From: Ampullaceana balthica
Lineage: Eukaryota > Mollusca > Gastropoda > Lymnaeidae
Assembly (NCBI GenBank): GCA_944989445.1
Contig: CALYLW010000169.1
Coordinates: 1,014,811-1,078,810 of the forward strand
DNA: 64,000 nucleotides
Direction of reading: 5' to 3'
A model generated the notes under the pieces. The model was not told the origin of the DNA, did not search any database, and saw only the letters and a list, made by a program, of their open reading frames with translations. Of this stretch, positions 37,328 through 49,990 are shown piece by piece. Within the stretch, counting starts at the first letter, position 1, and each line of letters opens with the position of its first letter. The position numbers were made by a program, and so were the translations under genes.

Positions 37328-38337
37328 ATTATATCTTTTCTACCTCTTCTGATAATCATTCATATTTTCCTATAAACATGAATCAATTTTAGCCATTAAA
37401 TTTAATGACTTGGGAAGTAACAAGACCAACATTATGAACTCATCTACATTGGGACAAATAGTCAGTCCTCAATATCAAGGAAAGTTATATATATTTTAAT
37501 GATTTTATTTTTAAAATATCAAATTATGAGTTGAGCTAATGAAACGAATAGCACCCATGGCACGATTTATTAAAAAAAAATACATGCCTATAGCCTATAG
37601 TTTTTTTATGAGGCATTTGAGAAAATTAACATTACAAAATATTTATCATGTACCCCTAACTCGGATAAACGTGTAGATACTGTTCACAAAATCCCATTTC
37701 AAAAGAAAAAAAAATTGAAATGTTAAAAAAATAATCCATTTGGTCATGTTTGGTGTCTAGCTTGCTCTTTCCCTTAAACATGTTAGCCATTAATTAAAAT
37801 TTTAGGCTAATCAATTTTGCAGTTAATTTTTTTTCCCTACTATAGGGAGTAGAGAGGAGTTTTAGATTTGCTCGACTCAGCTTTTTGATTCTATAGCACA
37901 CTACTTTGATGTCCCTTACTCCTGGCCAATGTTTAATTTGAGGACGAGGACGAAGTTGGCTGCATGGTCGTGTAGTTAAGTTCAATGCGCGATTGAAAAG
38001 TGTTTTCTCGTGTAAGATATACTTCATCTTTAATTTAGTATGTTTTCCTTGTGCTCTAACTGTAGAGGGTGTTCTGTATGTAGTGAGTGAGTGACAGTGA
38101 GTCTGCTATAGTTACTACCTGTACCCCTAAACAATGTCTGTTATTCAAAGTAAACTTTCAGCCAAGCGTTCAATTAGTGTCCATTGCTTTGATGGCTACT
38201 GTTAGATTTGTTTTTGAGACTTTGTCCTACCAATACGTTAGCTGCTGATACACTTACTGCCTGGCCGTGTTGCTGTACACCAGGTGTCTCCCCTGGTCAC
38301 AGCCTTATTTAATGTTACTTAATCAGTTATCTCCAGA
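37328..38337. other. Intergenic, no gene recognised
   Basis: AT-rich sequence without recognisable coding segments or element ends. Short open frames on the minus strand near 37800-38030 lack any family resemblance. Confidence 0.3.
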
Positions 38338-38607
38338 AAAGTGCTTCTCAGCCTTGTTTTGGACCATGCCCCACCGAGTCGCTTTTACATATCTGATGCC
38401 CCCACCTTGTGAACATATTGAACAACTAGAGTTTCCAGGAATTAAACACAGGGAGGCTATACACATATGCTGTCTTGCCTCGACCAGCTACGCTACGCTA
38501 CATGTTCTGTTCATTTAAACTTGAAACCAACATGGAGACGCCAAATGACCACCTGAAAAAACCGTATGCCCTAATGATGGGGCGTACGCCCCACTTTGAG
38601 AAGCAAT
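38338..38607. mobile_element. Diverged hAT-like MITE (family M3 relative)
   Basis: AGTGCTTCTCAGCCTTGTTT at the left faces CACTTTGAGAAGCAATG at the right; the terminal bases are eroded and no target duplication was found. Confidence 0.5.
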
Positions 38608-38814
38608 GCTTCAATCTTTTGTCGATAGGAAAGTATAAAAAGTATTTATGCTTATGTCTTATGTTAGAGCCTTCAAGGGAGACACTTTAATTACTGTTAC
38701 CAGTAGTAAAAACAAAATCAAAGATACATGAAATTCACGCGACACCAAAGCACTTGTCTTGTCTTTCTATACAGACGTCCCTCCTATACAGACGCCCCTT
38801 CTATACACTTTAAG

Positions 38815-38962
38815 CTGTGCGTCAGCGCGGCCGCTAAGATAGCTAACTGAAGCCACGCAGCAGTTTAGGATTACCGCGCAACACATTTTGTAAAATATTG
38901 CACAAAAAATAAATACTATGCAACCACTTCTACTTTGCACACGGACCAACGAACCTTAAAGG
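38815..38962. repeat. Dispersed repeat S2, copy 2
   Basis: AGCAGTTTAGGATTACCGCG, ATTTTGTAAAATATTGCACA and CACGGACCAACGAACCTTAA match the copies at 30131 and 51255. A short LINE/SINE tail piece (ACAGACGCCCCTTCTATAC) abuts its left end. Confidence 0.6.
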
Positions 38963-39213
38963 GTACATTGCCAATGACATGTAATAGAATTGTATTTGAA
39001 AACAACTAACATTAATTTTATTAAATCGCTCTTCAATTAAATTTGTTTCATAATAGTTATTGGCATTTTGAAGTTTATTAGTTCGTGTTCTGTGTAAAAT
39101 AACCAACTCGAGTGCAAAGTTGTACATACCCAATGTACACCCCCACAAACACGGATATCATATTATCCTTATCAAATTGTGATGCGCGGTAATTCTAAAC
39201 TGATGATAATTAA

Positions 39214-41029
39214 GGGGCCGTCCATAAACGACGTCACGCGATTTTTGCCGATTTTTGACCCCCTCCCCCCCCCCTTCGTCACGCGACGTCACAAAAACTT
39301 AGACCCCCCTCTAAAAATACGTCACAAATCTTTGACCCCCCCCCCAAAAAAACAAAACAAAAAAAAACCTTTAATTGTCATTTAAGTATTTATTATTATT
39401 TATTTAGTGAAGATCTAAATTGTAATATCGTAACCCGCGTGAATCATTTTTAAAAAACATTTAACCGGCCTTCAGAAAACGAACTGTGTTAACATCCTTA
39501 GCTTATATTTTATTTTAATGAATACAAATTAAACATTGACTATGGATCATCATGGTTAACGTCTTTGTTTAGAAAAAAAATTATTTAAAAATAACATTTT
39601 TAAAATGTATTTTTTAAAAATCCCTCAATTGACTGACGGGCATCTCGTAAGACAGAGGTCGGCGAACAGAGGTAAATAACCTGAACTGGGGTCAAAAAGG
39701 GAATTCTTGGGGGTAGTGCAGACTCATTTGGGACATATAACATCCACTACAATCCACTAGATATATTAAAATACGTCATGTGTACCTGTACGCTTGGAAA
39801 ATATGCCCATTATTAAACCAGTTCCTTCCAGAAAATGCATTTTTTTAAAATTTGACAACTATGTAGATTTCTTACCTACGCACTATATGAAGACACCTAA
39901 ATCTACCCTACTTTCATTTATATTGACACGAGTGACAATAATCTTAATCCACATGACTTTTCTTTATTACGTATCATTTCTGTGATATTTAAAATAAATG
40001 CCTTAAAAACTGAGCTAAGAAGAAAATTTGTTTTGTTCTCCTCTCGAATTGCAATGTCAAGAATTTGATGCATTCAGTAAAGTTAATGAATACTTGACTA
40101 ATTTTAAATGGGCTCATTTACCATTATATCTAGAACAGTGCTTCTCATACTTTTTAGTATTGCGGACCAGCAGGAATTTTTCCATTGTACCAGGGACCGG
40201 TGCACTATTTTCCCTGCCCTGACAATTTTTCCTGTCCTTTTTTTGAGAACATCTGCGGACCACCACTTTGAGAAGCACTGATCTAGAAGATTAGAATGGC
40301 CAGGGGCGTTTTATCAAAAACCATCGAACAATTATATCAAACTTAAAACGTTTTTAATTCTATCAAATAGATTCCCTCCCCCCTCTCCTTTTAAAGAAAA
40401 AGGATATCCCGTGTCGTTTTGACTTAAAATATCTACACATAATCCTATTCAAATCATTTTTAGACACTTGTCATGCTTGTAAAACTCACCAGTAGCATTT
40501 TCGGGGGGGGGGTGGGTTGGGGGTGCTAAAGACGCTCCCCAAATCCCCGAGTCACGTGAGCAGGACCTAGAGTCTGAGGGGGGGGGGTAACGCATACATA
40601 AACTTGTATATTTTGTGGTAACGGGCATGAGAGAACCAAACGGAGCTGCGGTTAGATCACAAATGCTTTGATGTCAACATCAAACGACCCAGTGTAACAA
40701 TTTCATATGTTATCTTGTGGATTCTCAAACTTAAGGATTATAATTAGATTTAATTTTCGTGTCTTGATAGCATACGCCAACCAGCGTCTGATGGCCTACC
40801 GACCAGCATATTGAGAAGCACTGATTTTTTTTTAAAAAGAAAAAAAAATGTCATTAAATAAATTGTAAGCAACCAAATATTTCAGTGGAAGTTTTATTTA
40901 AAGTTACCCTTTTGATGTGACGTCACATTTCTTCAACCCCCCTCCCTCCCCATCGTCACGCAACGTCACAAAAGTGTGACCCCCCTCCCCCCCCTAGGTG
41001 CGTGACGTCATTTATGGAGGGCCCCTAAG
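39214..41029 (+). mobile_element. MITE family M2 split by a ~1.4-kb insertion
   Basis: The left half (39214 to about 39457) matches the 27965 copy up to its central GTAACGC/GTAACCC region. The right half (about 40846-41029) resumes at exactly the next segment (CATTAAATAAATTGTAAGCA) and ends GCGTGACGTCATTTATGG then GGGCCCCT. The intervening sequence contains a hAT MITE (40136-40280) and unrelated DNA. Confidence 0.65.
40136..40280. mobile_element. hAT-like MITE (family M3) with perfect 8-bp TSD
   Basis: It runs from CAGTGCTTCTCATACTTTTT to CCACTTTGAGAAGCACTG with ATCTAGAA duplicated at 40128-40135 and 40281-40288. A further terminal scrap (TATTGAGAAGCACTG) lies at about 40809-40823. Confidence 0.9.
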
Positions 41030-41263
41030 GAGACATAAGTATACAGAATTTAGCTAAAATCTTATATCGAACATTTTGTGAAAGCGTTGTTCTATCTAAG
41101 TTGATGCGTTAAAGTGTGTGAAACTATAATAGGGGGTGAACATCCCTACAGAAGATTCCAATACATCAGCAATAACATTGCGTCAATCCAAATTGATTCA
41201 GCAACTCATTAACATTCATGTGACTGATTGGCCAATTGATTGAATCGTTCACCTTCCATGTAC

Positions 41264-41530
41264 TTGTCTTATCTATACAGACGCTTCTTCTGTACTGAAG
41301 ATTATTGCGTCTACACACCATGCCGGTCTGTTGGCAAGTGACGCAACGTTCACAGGCCGCGGCTATGAGGGTTCCACGCTATTCTCAGCCGCCTTTGTTA
41401 ACCTAACTAATGTCAGGTACCCATTAGGAGCTTGGTGGACTAAGGGACACCATTGGTCCCATGAAAAAATCCCTGCCTTCACCAAGACTCGAACCCGTGA
41501 CCATCGGTACGTCAGCCTAGTGCGCATGCC
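41264..41530 (-). mobile_element. tRNA-headed SINE, subfamily A, head truncated
   Basis: The tail (CTTGTCTTATCTATACAGAC, then GAAGATTATTGCGTC) and body (CAGGCCGCGGCTATGAGGGT) match the copies at 12728 and 21653. The B box region (CGAACCCGTGACC on the plus strand) is present, but the A box end stops at GTGCGC. Confidence 0.8.
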
Positions 41531-41584
41531 AAACTTGATTATGAACATAAGTTACCGAACACACGCACTTCAAGCCGTAAATAA

Positions 41585-41737
41585 ATCACAAGACACAATG
41601 ACATGACACGGATACTGGAAGATAACAAGACACAGTGACATGACACGGATGCTGGCAGATAACAAGACACAATGACATGACACGGATACTGGCAGATAAC
41701 AAGACACAATGACATGACACGGATGCTGGCAGATAAC
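41585..41737. repeat. 37-bp minisatellite, about four copies
   Basis: The unit carries AAGACACAATGACATGACAC and GGATACTGGCAGATAAC. It lies just beyond the SINE at 41264. Confidence 0.85.
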
Positions 41738-43005
41738 CCCAAAGATCTTTCGAAACAGATTAGCGTTCCTTTATTGTTGTTTGACGACAGTATTTTTGTT
41801 TAAAACTTTATGGGAAGACACGTCTGACGTCATCAAGTAATCGCTGTGTTAACTTTTCAAAACAATAATAAATTATATTACATGACAAATTAAAAAAGCC
41901 ACAGGACACCACCGCCCCCTCAAACTGAGAGGTGAAATCACTGGTCTGTTTGCGCCTATGACAATGAGTGGAAGTAGAATGTTGAACAGCTTCCAAAGTC
42001 TTCGAGTCGCTACCCAACTAGGCAGCACATTCATATCAAAGTCAAAGTCTCTAAACTGGTTTGAAAAAAAATTAAAACAAATCGTATACATACAAGTATA
42101 TTATTAAAAATTAAAAAACTCTCCTGTAACGATGCGGGCGTTATTTCTTTGTTTCTCATGCGGTTTCTCATGTCCGTCTGGATTTTCCCTATTAACTCAA
42201 GATCCAGACATATATATATATAGCCACTCATTCGAAAAATGAGCAATGAAAAAAAGAAGTTTAACGTGTAAAGTTAGGGAGACATTGTTCTAGTTTTAGG
42301 TGAATTCTGGGTGCTTCTGACGTCGATATTGGAAGAGATAGACATAAAGTTGTTTATTTTTAATTGTTAGTGTTAGGAAAATTTGTTTTTGTTAACTTGT
42401 ACGTCCCAAAGCCACTTAGTTGGTGTGTTATTATTCTTACGAATCTAGCAATATGAACAGAGGCTGGAAATCTTCACATCGATCTTAAGTCTTGACTTGA
42501 CTCAATAACAAGGCAAACCTGATTGATGACTAACTCGACTGACGCTCCTGTAAACGCTGTCTCCTTAGGCCTTAGACCAACTCGGAGTCAGTTATTAAGT
42601 GGAATTAGCCAGTAGCCTGTACAATTTTGGTGGGATGCACTCTTTGTCGGCGCTGAAACACAATTTAACCATTATTATTATTTATTTTAAAAAAACCACT
42701 GTTAATTTATTACTTAAAAAATGTAGAATGGAAGGGAAAATAATTAAATACTCATTTTAAATTGTTGTTAATTAAAGGAATCTATATACGAATCTGCAAA
42801 TGTGTTAGTAACAATTATTTTAACAATCCTTCCTCCTCTAACATAATATCTAGAATATATATTGATTATAGACTAAGAAATATAATAATAATAATAACAC
42901 ATAGTGACATTTCCTTCCATACAAAAAAGTTTGAAGAAATCCCACATAAATTAAATGCCATTGCAGTAAGGGCATCTGTCTCTCTAAGACATCTAAACAA
43001 CACAG
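41738..43005. other. 5' flank of the receptor gene, no other gene recognised
   Basis: AT-rich sequence that presumably includes the receptor promoter and 5' UTR. No TATA box or other core element could be assigned. Confidence 0.3.
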
Positions 43006-45827
43006 ATGGTTTCATATCTTCCATTTGGTAATGCTATCACTTCTCCCTGGGAACCATCCGATGGTATGGGATGCCTTTCGACGGCCGTTAGCATTTTCCC
43101 GCCAGATGGCAGCAGTTTCGGTTTGATCACTATAAACAGGGGCGTATCCACCAATAATTTAACTGCGCCCTCAGTCAATAAACTTGACAGCACGACTAAG
43201 ACCCCAAGCGCTGTGGATGAGTCAGTGGTCAAACTGCTGCTGTCCATCACCATCTCGTGTGTCCTGGGCGGCTTGGCTGTACTCCTTGGTGTCGTCACCA
43301 ATCTCGTCTGCGTCGCTGTGTTCTGGAGACAAGGTACGTCATCATATCTCTTCTAAGATAGAAATATGATTTTCAGAGTATCATTTTGAAATAGAGTTAA
43401 ATGATAGCCAAGATGACAGTAAAGGGTTAATAGCAGATTACGATAATGATGATGGGTTAAATCTGATGTGGTGTTTGCTCTCTTCATTCTTACAGTTTAT
43501 ATGTTTTTTAAATGTAAATAAAAGGAAAATTCACGTTAAAATTATTGTTCTGGCTAAGATGGACATGCCAGAGGCGTCACTAGGCGGGGGGGGGGTGCAA
43601 TAGGTGCGGACCGCACAGGGTGACACCATCACATGGGTGACACCAAATTGTAAAATTATTTATGTTCCCGTTATTTGGCACTGGCAGACTCGAATGAGGT
43701 CTATGGGGTAAGTTGTGAGTGGGTGACACTATGAGCTCCCACACTGGGTGAAACTAACTCTAGTAACGTCTCTGGGTCATGCATCTAATGTTATAGGATT
43801 CCGGATCCGGTGCCCAATAATTTTAATGTGAATATGCTCGCTTCTCATAATATCTTCACTTCGCCCAAAGGCGTTTCGTAGTCCATATTGTGACTTACGG
43901 TTTGATGTAATCAAGTCTGTTACAAGATGGACGTCTGCTCAAATCGTACGCCTCCCTGTTGGTAAAAATTTAGTATCTGTGGCGAAACAAATTAAAATCC
44001 AAATTAAATCTCCCAAAATAAAAAGAACAAGGAGGTTCTGTGCACGCAAATAGGACAAAGTATTGAATATGAAGCATTGACCCCTCACGAACAAAACTCT
44101 CTCTCTCTCTCGCTCACACTCCCTCTCTCCCTCTTTAAAAAGGTGATTTCTAACGCTAATATCCAGCGTTTTTAAAAAAAATGATTATTTGAAAACAAAA
44201 TTTTATTTTGTGTTTGCTTTGTTTCATTGCTCTTTTTTTCAATACTTTTCATGTTGGGGAATGTAAAACTTTAAACTCTTTTGTAAAAGATCAGCTTGCT
44301 CGTGTTGCCGCAAACTTGTTCTAGTTTGGGTTGGTTAAAAATCACGTTTGTTTTATTTTCTGAACACGATTATCTTTAAGTTGAGTCGGTGTAACTAAGA
44401 CAAATCCATCCTGCTCCTTTCTCTGCAAAAAAAATTAAAAAATAATAGTCCTTGTTTTTCCTACATTAACGTACCCCATAATCCCTCTTTTATTACTTGT
44501 ATGGGTCGGGTTGGTTTTAAAACATCAACTAATCGTTTTAGCTGTAAAAAAATAATGTTTTCGCGGGAGAAAAATAAAATAAAGAAATTACATAAACCAT
44601 TTGTTAAAAATGATGCAGATTGGTAAAAAAAATTATATTGAAATAATCCTTGGGAAACAAAAAAAAACATTTGGAGGTTAATAATAAAAAATCATTGGAT
44701 CACACATTCATTTTCTTGTGGTGATCTAGTTGGAAACTATAAGAGGTAAACGAGGCTTCACAACTATTTCAGATATCCTGCAGAATGGTTCTTTTTTTTA
44801 ATGTAGAAAAAAAAATTGCGACGGTTAAAAGTAAACTTCAAAAACTTCTAGTGCACAAATGTCCTAATTTCTATTCTACCAGGATTCAAAGACCATGTCT
44901 GCATCAAACTAATGGGTCTTGCCCTGTCCGACCTCTGCTGCTCTCTGACCATGTTCTGGTCAGCCATTGGCCACACCATAAACAACATCAACCCACCGCC
45001 ATTTCTCTTCGAACCTTTCGGCCTCGTTGCGATGACCGGAACTTTCCCCAGGACCATCTTCACCCGGGTGACCAGCTGGCCGACGGCCCTTATCGCCCTC
45101 GAGCGCTGCGTCTGCGTGGCGCTGCCATTTTAGGGTCAATGTCATATTCACCCAGGAAAAACTCCTCTCTGATGACGTCATGCCTTTTCATCATCGTCTT
45201 CACCAGTCACCTGTTTATTTATTACTCCAGGACGTTTAAGCTGGCGTACAATCCGAGATTCAACATATCGCAGGTGATGATGGTCAGCATACATGAACGA
45301 GTTGCCGCTAGCTTCTACATCAACGCCATCATATTCATCTTCTTGCCCTTGCTGAACTACACTTTCATTCTATGCTGTACCGTGATGATGTTGTGGAGGT
45401 TGAGCATGTCCACGAAATGGCGAGCCGCCACACTCATGGGTGGGACCACAGGGCCGCACCGACGACAGAAAACTCCCACGGAAAACCGTAAAGACACGCG
45501 GAGACGAACTGAATCGCGTGACGTCAGTGGTTCTCGCGGCCTGGACGTGTCCAGGGAAAGGCGCCTGACCAGGATGATAGCCACCACGACGTCCGTGTTC
45601 ATCGTCTGCAGCACGCCCAGCAACATGGCGTTGTCCGTCACGCTGTTCATCTTCGGCTCACAGTACACGGGGGACAGCAGTGTGGTCTACGTCGCGATGA
45701 ACATGTTCTGCTCCCTGATGGAGACCGTCAACTCCAGCGTCGGCTTGTTTATATACTACCGACAAAGTTCAAATCCTTGCTCCAGTCGATGACTGCCATT
45801 TTACAAAACAAAGCAGCGAAATTTTAA
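43006..45827 (+). CDS. Rhodopsin-family GPCR, gastropod chemosensory-receptor-like; frame-disrupted
   Basis: A seven-helix plasma-membrane receptor in two exons. Exon 1 (43006-43333) gives an extracellular N-terminus with an NLT glycosylation site and TM1 (LLLSITISCVLGGLAVLLG, VVTN). A phase-1 intron joins to exon 2 (44883-45827): GFKDHVC, TM2 with LALSD, TM3 ending ALERCVCVALPF (ERC in the DRY position), then TM4-TM7. TM7 has NSSVGLFIYY in place of NPxxY, common in divergent molluscan receptors. As read, three single-base breaks occur: an extra T in 45128-45131 creating a stop, an extra A in the run 45157-45161, and a missing base near 45768 that would restore the FKSLLQSMTAILQ tail. It is either a recent pseudogene or intact with consensus errors. 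No ligand can be inferred. Confidence 0.75.
43569..43774. mobile_element. hAT-like MITE (family M4) in the receptor intron
   Basis: It starts CAGAGGCGTCACTAG and ends CTAGTAACGTCTCTG, flanked by GGACATGC and GGTCATGC (7 of 8 identical) at 43561-43568 and 43775-43782. Confidence 0.8.
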
Positions 45828-46244
45828 AAAAAATATAAAGAAATGATGTTTCGTTATCGACTGTTAGTATTTGTATTGAATTTCATTTATTTATCTTCTT
45901 TATATATATAATCATTGAAGCGTTGAGTGTAAAAAACTTCAAATTAAAGGTGAAAATATGAAAGAAATAGCAACGCTTAACGGAAATTTAAGACAATCTT
46001 TAACTACAAAGTAGACGAAACGAAATATCGAAATAATGACAAGAGAGTCTGTTTATTAAAAATTCAGATCAAAAATAAAATTTAAAAAACATCGCAAGCA
46101 AAAATTCTAGTCTTTTCAAGCACACAGCATTTGGATCACATGTCACCCATTAGGACTCCAGGAAGGGTGCATGCAGGGCCGGCTCTAGGGTATGCGGGGT
46201 CCAAGGCAGCAAAAGATGAGCGGGGCCCCGGGGCCAAGGGGGCC

Positions 46245-46590
46245 GTCAATAAATGATGTCAATTTTTGGCAGATTTTCACCCACTCCCCATTCGTCACAC
46301 GTCGTCACAAAAAGTTAGACCCCCATCCAATATGACTTCACAAAACTTTGCCCCACCCCCTTCCCCATTAAAGCCGTAATTTCTATTTGAAAATGAGATT
46401 GTTTCAAATCACTTTTTTTTCATTTAAGTAAGCATTAAGTGTAATGTTGCACTCTAATATTGTAACACGCGTGAAGACATGTAAAACGTCATTAAATAAA
46501 ATTAATTATTATAAGAAATCAAATATTTAAGAAGAACTTTTATTAAAGTTGAGTGTTTTGATATGTTGTCACATATATTTTTTTTCTAAT
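46245..46590 (+). mobile_element. Truncated family M2 MITE
   Basis: It starts GGCCGTCAATAAATGATGTC just inside the outer transposon end and follows the 27965 copy through TAATATTGTAACACGCGTGA and AAATATTTAAGAAGAACTTT. The right end is missing. Confidence 0.6.
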
Positions 46591-46599
46591 TGATGAAAT

Positions 46600-47640
46600 T
46601 TATAAAGACATCCAAACGAGTCATGATGCCTTTGTAGTTGTTCAAAGCGACTGTCCATCGACATGACAGCACTATCAAAAATTTGGTTTAAAAACTGTGC
46701 GAAATTTTCTGTGCATCTACAAAATCCTTCATCTTCTCCTTTATTTGCAATTTTCTTTTCTTTTTCGCATTATCTACTCTTCGAGAATGGTTTTAACTTC
46801 TAAGTCCGTGGAATTTTCTTTTTCAATTACTATTGCTGTTTCACAACCGTCATTTCTGTAAGACTCAAACCATTTGCAAGTATGTTCCATGCTTTCAACT
46901 GCATTGCTAGATCGACAGAAATATTTTTTAATTCTTTGCTGAACTAATGAAATTGGAACAAGATGACGTACCAAGAAGCAATTAAAACAATCAAATAGAA
47001 GTTATTAAGTTTTTTTACACGATGACTCTGCTTTACTTCGAGCTTTTGGATGACTACTTTGTTCTGTAACTTCGAAAAGTGCTAATATATTTCGCCTGAT
47101 TGATATCACACTGTCTTTAAACTTTCCCACACGGCTTACCCATCTTGTTTCACAAATATCTCGAGCATACTTGGGAAAGATAGCCTATCACTTTGTTAAA
47201 GCAGAAAAAATAAAATATTTTTTTCCCATTATACTAATACCCAAAAAACGTAATTGCTTCAGGACAAGTTTTTGCCATATCACAAAGCAGTAAGTTATAA
47301 CTGTGACAGGCAAAAGGGGTAAAAAAAAATTCCAGGGATTTAATAGTAAAAGATGAGCTTGTACGTCTAACTTATGCCCCTTCATGTTCGCACCGTTGTC
47401 GTATCCTTGACCGCAGATATCAGAAACATCTAAGCAAAATTTGGTCAGTTCTAATAGTAAGACATCCAGCAGGTGTTGTACAGTACTTTCTTTTAATTTT
47501 ATAAAACGTATGAAGTGCTCATGAATTACTTCAGAATTGTCAGTGACATCTGTTCTTGATCACTTTTGTCTGGCGGGCATTCAAGTACATGTATTATTGA
47601 AAAGTATTTAGCTAATTTTACTCTTTCTGCAATAATTTTT
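46600..47640 (-). pseudogene. hAT transposase remnant, ZMYM1/DUF4371 type
   Basis: Minus-strand fragments in changing frames include ENELMSLMGNKVIKIIAE, KYFSIIL with PDKSDQEQMSLTIL, ESTVQHLLDVLLLELTKF, CGQGYDNGANMKGHKLDVQA and a degraded C-terminal part. The QGYDNGANM motif is characteristic of zinc finger MYM-type 1-like hAT proteins. Multiple frameshifts and stops make it inactive. It probably belongs to the outer transposon at 46174-50226. Confidence 0.7.
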
Positions 47641-47884
47641 ATCACCTTATTTCCCATCAACGACATGAGTTCGTTTTCAATTAGCTTTCCCCAGTAGTGA
47701 TCATAAATTTCATGAGTTTTTATTCTTCAAATATGCTGCTGCAAAACCGGATCGAATTTTGCCAGCAACTCAACGAGACTCAAAAAGTTTCAATTACGTG
47801 CCTGATGTAGCTTATGAACTGAACTTGGAAAATTCATGCTATGCTCAGCAAGAACATTGACAGTGGCCATGAGACGTTGAAATA

Positions 47885-49380
47885 CATTATGCCAAAGAGC
47901 CTTCTCTGGTTCTAAAATCAATCAGGTCATCTTTAGCAAGGTCACTGTCATCAATGTTGTCAAAGTCACAGAGAAAAGGATTGCGAATCCAAAGGTCTTT
48001 CCTAGCAATTTCTTGACAGAAATACCCATCAAAGGATCTTGGCAATGTTGAAAGGTGCTCTGAAATTTCCCCTTTGATGTTGTCAGGCAGTGATCCGTCA
48101 GTGCTTTCTTCTGCAGCAGATATTACAACTTCATCCAAGAGTGGAAAGTTGGCCAAGTTGGACTTTTCTAGTCGTCGCTGGAATAGTGGCAGTTTGTTAA
48201 GGAAGGCGTGCAATCTCTCATTAGCATCCATTACAGTCACAGCCTGTCCTTGGAGAGATGTGTTCAACTGATTCAAGATGGAGAAGAGGTCAACCAGGTA
48301 TGCCAAGTAATGAATGAAATTTGGACAGTCAAACGTGTCAGCAAGGTCACTCTCTTTTTCTCGCAAGAAAATGGCAAGCTCCACTCTCAAATCTACTAAC
48401 CGAGAAAGTATCCGTCCCCTGGACAACCAGCGCACCTCAGTGTGGTAGAGAAGAACTTCATGCTCAGAGACCACCTCCTGACAGAACAACTCGAAGAGGC
48501 AGTGGTTCAAGGCATGTGAGCGGATAAAATTTACAACCTGGACTGCAGTAGAAAGAACTGACTTCAAGGTTGGAGGTAGAGTTTTGCATGCCAGGGCCTG
48601 ACGATGAAGGAGACAGTGTGTAGTAACAATATGTGGAATTTCTTTTTTTACCAGTGCTGAAAATCCTGAATTTTTACCGAGCATGGAGGGAGCATCACCT
48701 GTGCAAATTGAAGAAATTCTTGAAGTCCAGTCAAACTGGTTTTCAGTGAAGAATGCCCTGACTAGCTGCTGCACATCAGCAGCTTTGGTAGTAGCTAGGA
48801 GTGGCTTACAAACGAGAAATTTCTCCTTCAGCAATCCACTGAGAACATATCTCACAAATACAAGAATCTGACTACATTGTGCTACATCAGTGGATTCATC
48901 CAGCTGCATGCTAAATGGAAAAGGACTGCTTCTCATCTCGCACAAGACTTGATCCAGAAAGTCTGCAGCCATGTCACTGATCCTGGAATGAATAGTGTCA
49001 TTGGACAAAGGAAATTTCTAAATCTGCTTCATCTGCAGGCGACCACACATCAGTTCCACCATCTCCAGAGCACAGGGCTTCACCAAAGTTTCTCCAATGG
49101 TGTGGGGCTTCTTGTTCTTTGCAATAAGATATGCAACCTTGAATGATGCCTCCAGTGCAGGTTTATGTGACAAAGAAAATCCAAGCTTGGGCTAGTTACA
49201 TGAGGTCAAGAAGCGAGCTCTCTTCTGTTTGAAGACCTCAACACTGTCTTTGGAATATGATGGACGCTTTGTCCAAGTGCTCTCGGAGTCTAACAGGCTT
49301 CATGTTGTCATTGCACAGGCTTTTTCTACAGAGGAAGCACTGTGGCTTGTGTGTTCCATCTCTCTCTCTCTCTTTAAAAA
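47885..49380 (-). pseudogene. hAT (Buster) transposase, ZBED5-like, frame-disrupted
   Basis: A 373-codon frame ends at 47887 and contains the hAT catalytic core: FSMQLDESTDVAQCSQILVF, CTGDAPSMLGKNSGFSALVK, THCLLHRQALACKTL and HTEVRWLSRGRILSRL. Upstream, separated by a TAG near 49020 and frameshifts, are PHTIGETLVKPCALEMVEL and a BED-finger remnant (KPQCFLCRKSLCND with LREHLDK). The C-terminal dimerisation region is missing. A terminal repeat reading CAGGGGTTCCTAACCAGTGG on the minus strand ends at 49990 and marks this element's 5' side; the other end is lost. Human ZBED5 is a domesticated relative, but these breaks argue against a host gene here. Confidence 0.8.
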
Positions 49381-49990
49381 AAAATTATTAACGATTTTGA
49401 GGAGGTGATGACAATCGGAAAGTCGCACCAGTCACAGGCACATTTTTAACTGACGAAGTTGATGTTTTTAATGACCGTAATTGGATGCTCAACTCAAGAT
49501 GTTAGGTTTCAATGACAGATATTGGCTTACAATTAACTTTTTTAAAGACTTTTGTAGCGTACCGAGCAATAAAAGTGAAGGAAAAAAAATCCAAACGTTT
49601 ACACCCCTCAAAACAGTGAGAGGATCACCGGAAGCCATATATCTGACGTATTTAGTGACAAAATTAAATTATTTTTAGAAAACTGTGACGTAAAACAAGA
49701 AATTCCGAGGAACACTTAGAGCGAACCGTTCATTTTGCGAAAAAGTTTTTCCGTCAATATTCGACATGCGCAGAGCGATGCGCGAAAAAAAGATTGTGTA
49801 TGGGCGCCCTTTGACGTGGCATGCCTTGCTTATGGTTTACATTTTCAGATTATCAGTTTTTCTTTCTTTTTTTCCTTCTTCTTTTTTTCCCTTCTTCTTT
49901 TTCTTTTTTTTTCTCTGAATCGTTCATGCACCCCCTGGAACCTGCTCATGCACCCCCAAGGGTGCATGCACCACTGGTTAGGAACCCCTG
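49381..49990 (-). mobile_element. 5' terminal region of the nested Buster-like hAT element
   Basis: The right boundary is the inverted end CCACTGGTTAGGAACCCCTG (49971-49990), preceded by GGGTGCATGCA-type subterminal motifs and a pyrimidine-rich run at 49860-49915. No coding segment was seen between this and the BED-finger remnant. Confidence 0.55.

Noticed and set aside
44785..45792. 335-codon open frame on the + strand
   Set aside because: Its first ~125 codons are out of register with the receptor; only the part after about 45160 is receptor sequence. It is an artefact of the frame breaks, not a separate gene.
47887..49008. Host gene ZBED5 (domesticated transposase)
   Set aside because: Upstream BED finger is broken by stops and shifts, the C-terminus is missing and transposon ends are present, so this is a transposon relic, not a domesticated gene.
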